A stretch of DNA of 64,000 nucleotides from Bartonella australis AUST/NH1 (GTDB lineage Bacteria > Pseudomonadota > Alphaproteobacteria > Rhizobiales > Rhizobiaceae), in NCBI RefSeq assembly GCF_000341355.1, contig NC_020300.1, positions 1,357,501 through 1,421,500 on the forward strand, in the 5' to 3' direction. Below are positions 63,407-64,000 of the stretch, piece by piece. Made by a program: the position numbers and the translations under genes. The notes under the pieces are model-generated. The model was not told the origin of the DNA. It did no database searches and saw only the letters and a list, made by a program, of their open reading frames with translations. Within the stretch, counting starts at the first letter, position 1; the number at the start of each line of letters is the position of its first letter.

Positions 63407-64000
63407 TCATAAATCACCTTGAGGTTCTTTTTGAAGAGCATTCAGCTTGGCAAAAACCTTGCTGGCGTCTAAATTTTCATCGGTAATTTGCTTAGCTTCG
63501 CCCTCGTCAAAGACGCCATTTTCTGTAACCGACGCAGGAAGTAAAGTCCCGTCCCCTTCAGCTGGCACAGGGCGGTTTTTTGCCGCGCGATGGAGTTCAA
63601 TATCTAAATCGATTTGTGAACACAGGCCCAGCCCCACGGGATCTAAGGGAGCTAAATTAGCACTATTCCAATGTGTCCGGTGGCGAATTTGCTCAATGGT
63701 TGCTTTTGTTGTCCCGATTAACCGTGCAATTTGTGCATCTTTCAATTCAGGGTGATTCAACACCAACCATAATGTACCATTCGGGCGATCTTGACGCCGG
63801 GAGAGAGGGATATAGCGCGCACCCTTTCGTTTTTTTTCAGGGATATGCACTTTTGATTGAGAAATTTTTAAGCGCACTGTTTGATCTGCCTCAGCGCGCG
63901 CGATCTCGCTGCGTGTTAATTGCCCGGAACTAATTGGATCAAGTCCTTTAATACCGTGGGCGGCTTCACCGTCAGCAATGGCTTTCACTTCTAACACATG
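63407..64000 (-). CDS. trcR: Cell cycle regulator TrcR (DUF1013), 5' end cut by window
   Basis: Alphaproteobacterial transcription regulator of the DUF1013/TrcR family. The visible frame runs to the window edge, so the first codons are missing; a GTG near the edge is only an internal codon. Signature segments are HVLEVKAIADGEAAHGIKGL, ARYIPLSRRQDRPNGTLWLV, LNHPELKDAQIARLIGTTKA and TIEQIRHRTHWNSANL, then DPVGLGLCSQIDLDIEL. The C-terminal tail is acidic and variable. In Caulobacter relatives it associates with promoters of cell cycle genes. A decayed copy of its 3' end lies just downstream. Confidence 0.85.
   Translation of the reverse strand, partial: HVLEVKAIADGEAAHGIKGLDPISSGQLTRSEIARAEADQTVRLKISQSKVHIPEKKRKGARYIPLSRRQDRPNGTLWLVLNHPELKDAQIARLIGTTKATIEQIRHRTHWNSANLAPLDPVGLGLCSQIDLDIELHRAAKNRPVPAEGDGTLLPASVTENGVFDEGEAKQITDENLDASKVFAKLNALQKEPQGDL

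Overview
The window reads as chromosome of a host-associated alphaproteobacterium of the Rhizobiales, most like the Bartonellaceae. The evidence is the PhyR-NepR-EcfG general stress module with HWE/HisKA_2 kinases, a DUF4167 protein, an MbfA-type iron exporter, a TrcR (DUF1013) gene, the infA-maf-yacG and pal-tilS-ftsH-glmM neighbourhoods, a zinc-free L36, and AT-rich DNA with long non-coding spacers. The genus is an inference; no 16S rRNA gene is present.

Layout. 1-7.2 kb: end of an M23 peptidase gene, then the general stress response locus (sensor kinase, ecfG, nepR, divergent phyR, HWE kinase) and two small envelope genes, one behind a perfect EcfG promoter. 7.2-11.4 kb: DUF4167, an isolated fdhE, and long AT-rich spacers. 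11.5-24.9 kb: a leftward block of phage late genes (terminase, P22-type portal, scaffold, N4-gp56-type capsid, head-tail adaptor, tail hub, fibres, endolysin, overlapping Rz/Rz1 spanins) with no integrase, repressor or replication gene. 25.3-37.4 kb: core genes clpB, yacG, maf, infA, purEK, rpmJ, a TPR protein, 5-FCL, ymdB, murA. 37.55-44.3 kb: tRNA-Thr, then a phage early block (YqaJ exonuclease, XRE repressor with operators, DUF1376 initiator, primase-helicase) ending in a dense cluster of inverted repeats and four 17-bp iterons. 44.4-49.4 kb: a tandem family of small secreted proteins. 50.3-64 kb: tRNA-Leu, DedA, DsbB, MbfA, dut, exbBD, a stress-regulated DUF883 pair, glmM, ftsH, tilS, pal, trcR.

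The most interesting reading is that the two phage blocks are the separated late and early halves of one domesticated phage. They would then be arranged like a gene transfer agent plus a phage-derived amplification origin, the arrangement known as BaGTA and run-off replication in Bartonella. The array of secreted-protein paralogues lies immediately beside the origin-like sequence. Sequence alone cannot show that the system works.

A second theme is unusual spacer DNA. Many intergenic regions carry their own unrelated tandem repeat (periods of 20, 56, 57, 60, 87, 105 and 152 bp). Decayed copies of gene 3' ends lie beside murA and trcR, and repeats have expanded inside tilS. Local tandem duplication seems to be an active process in this genome.
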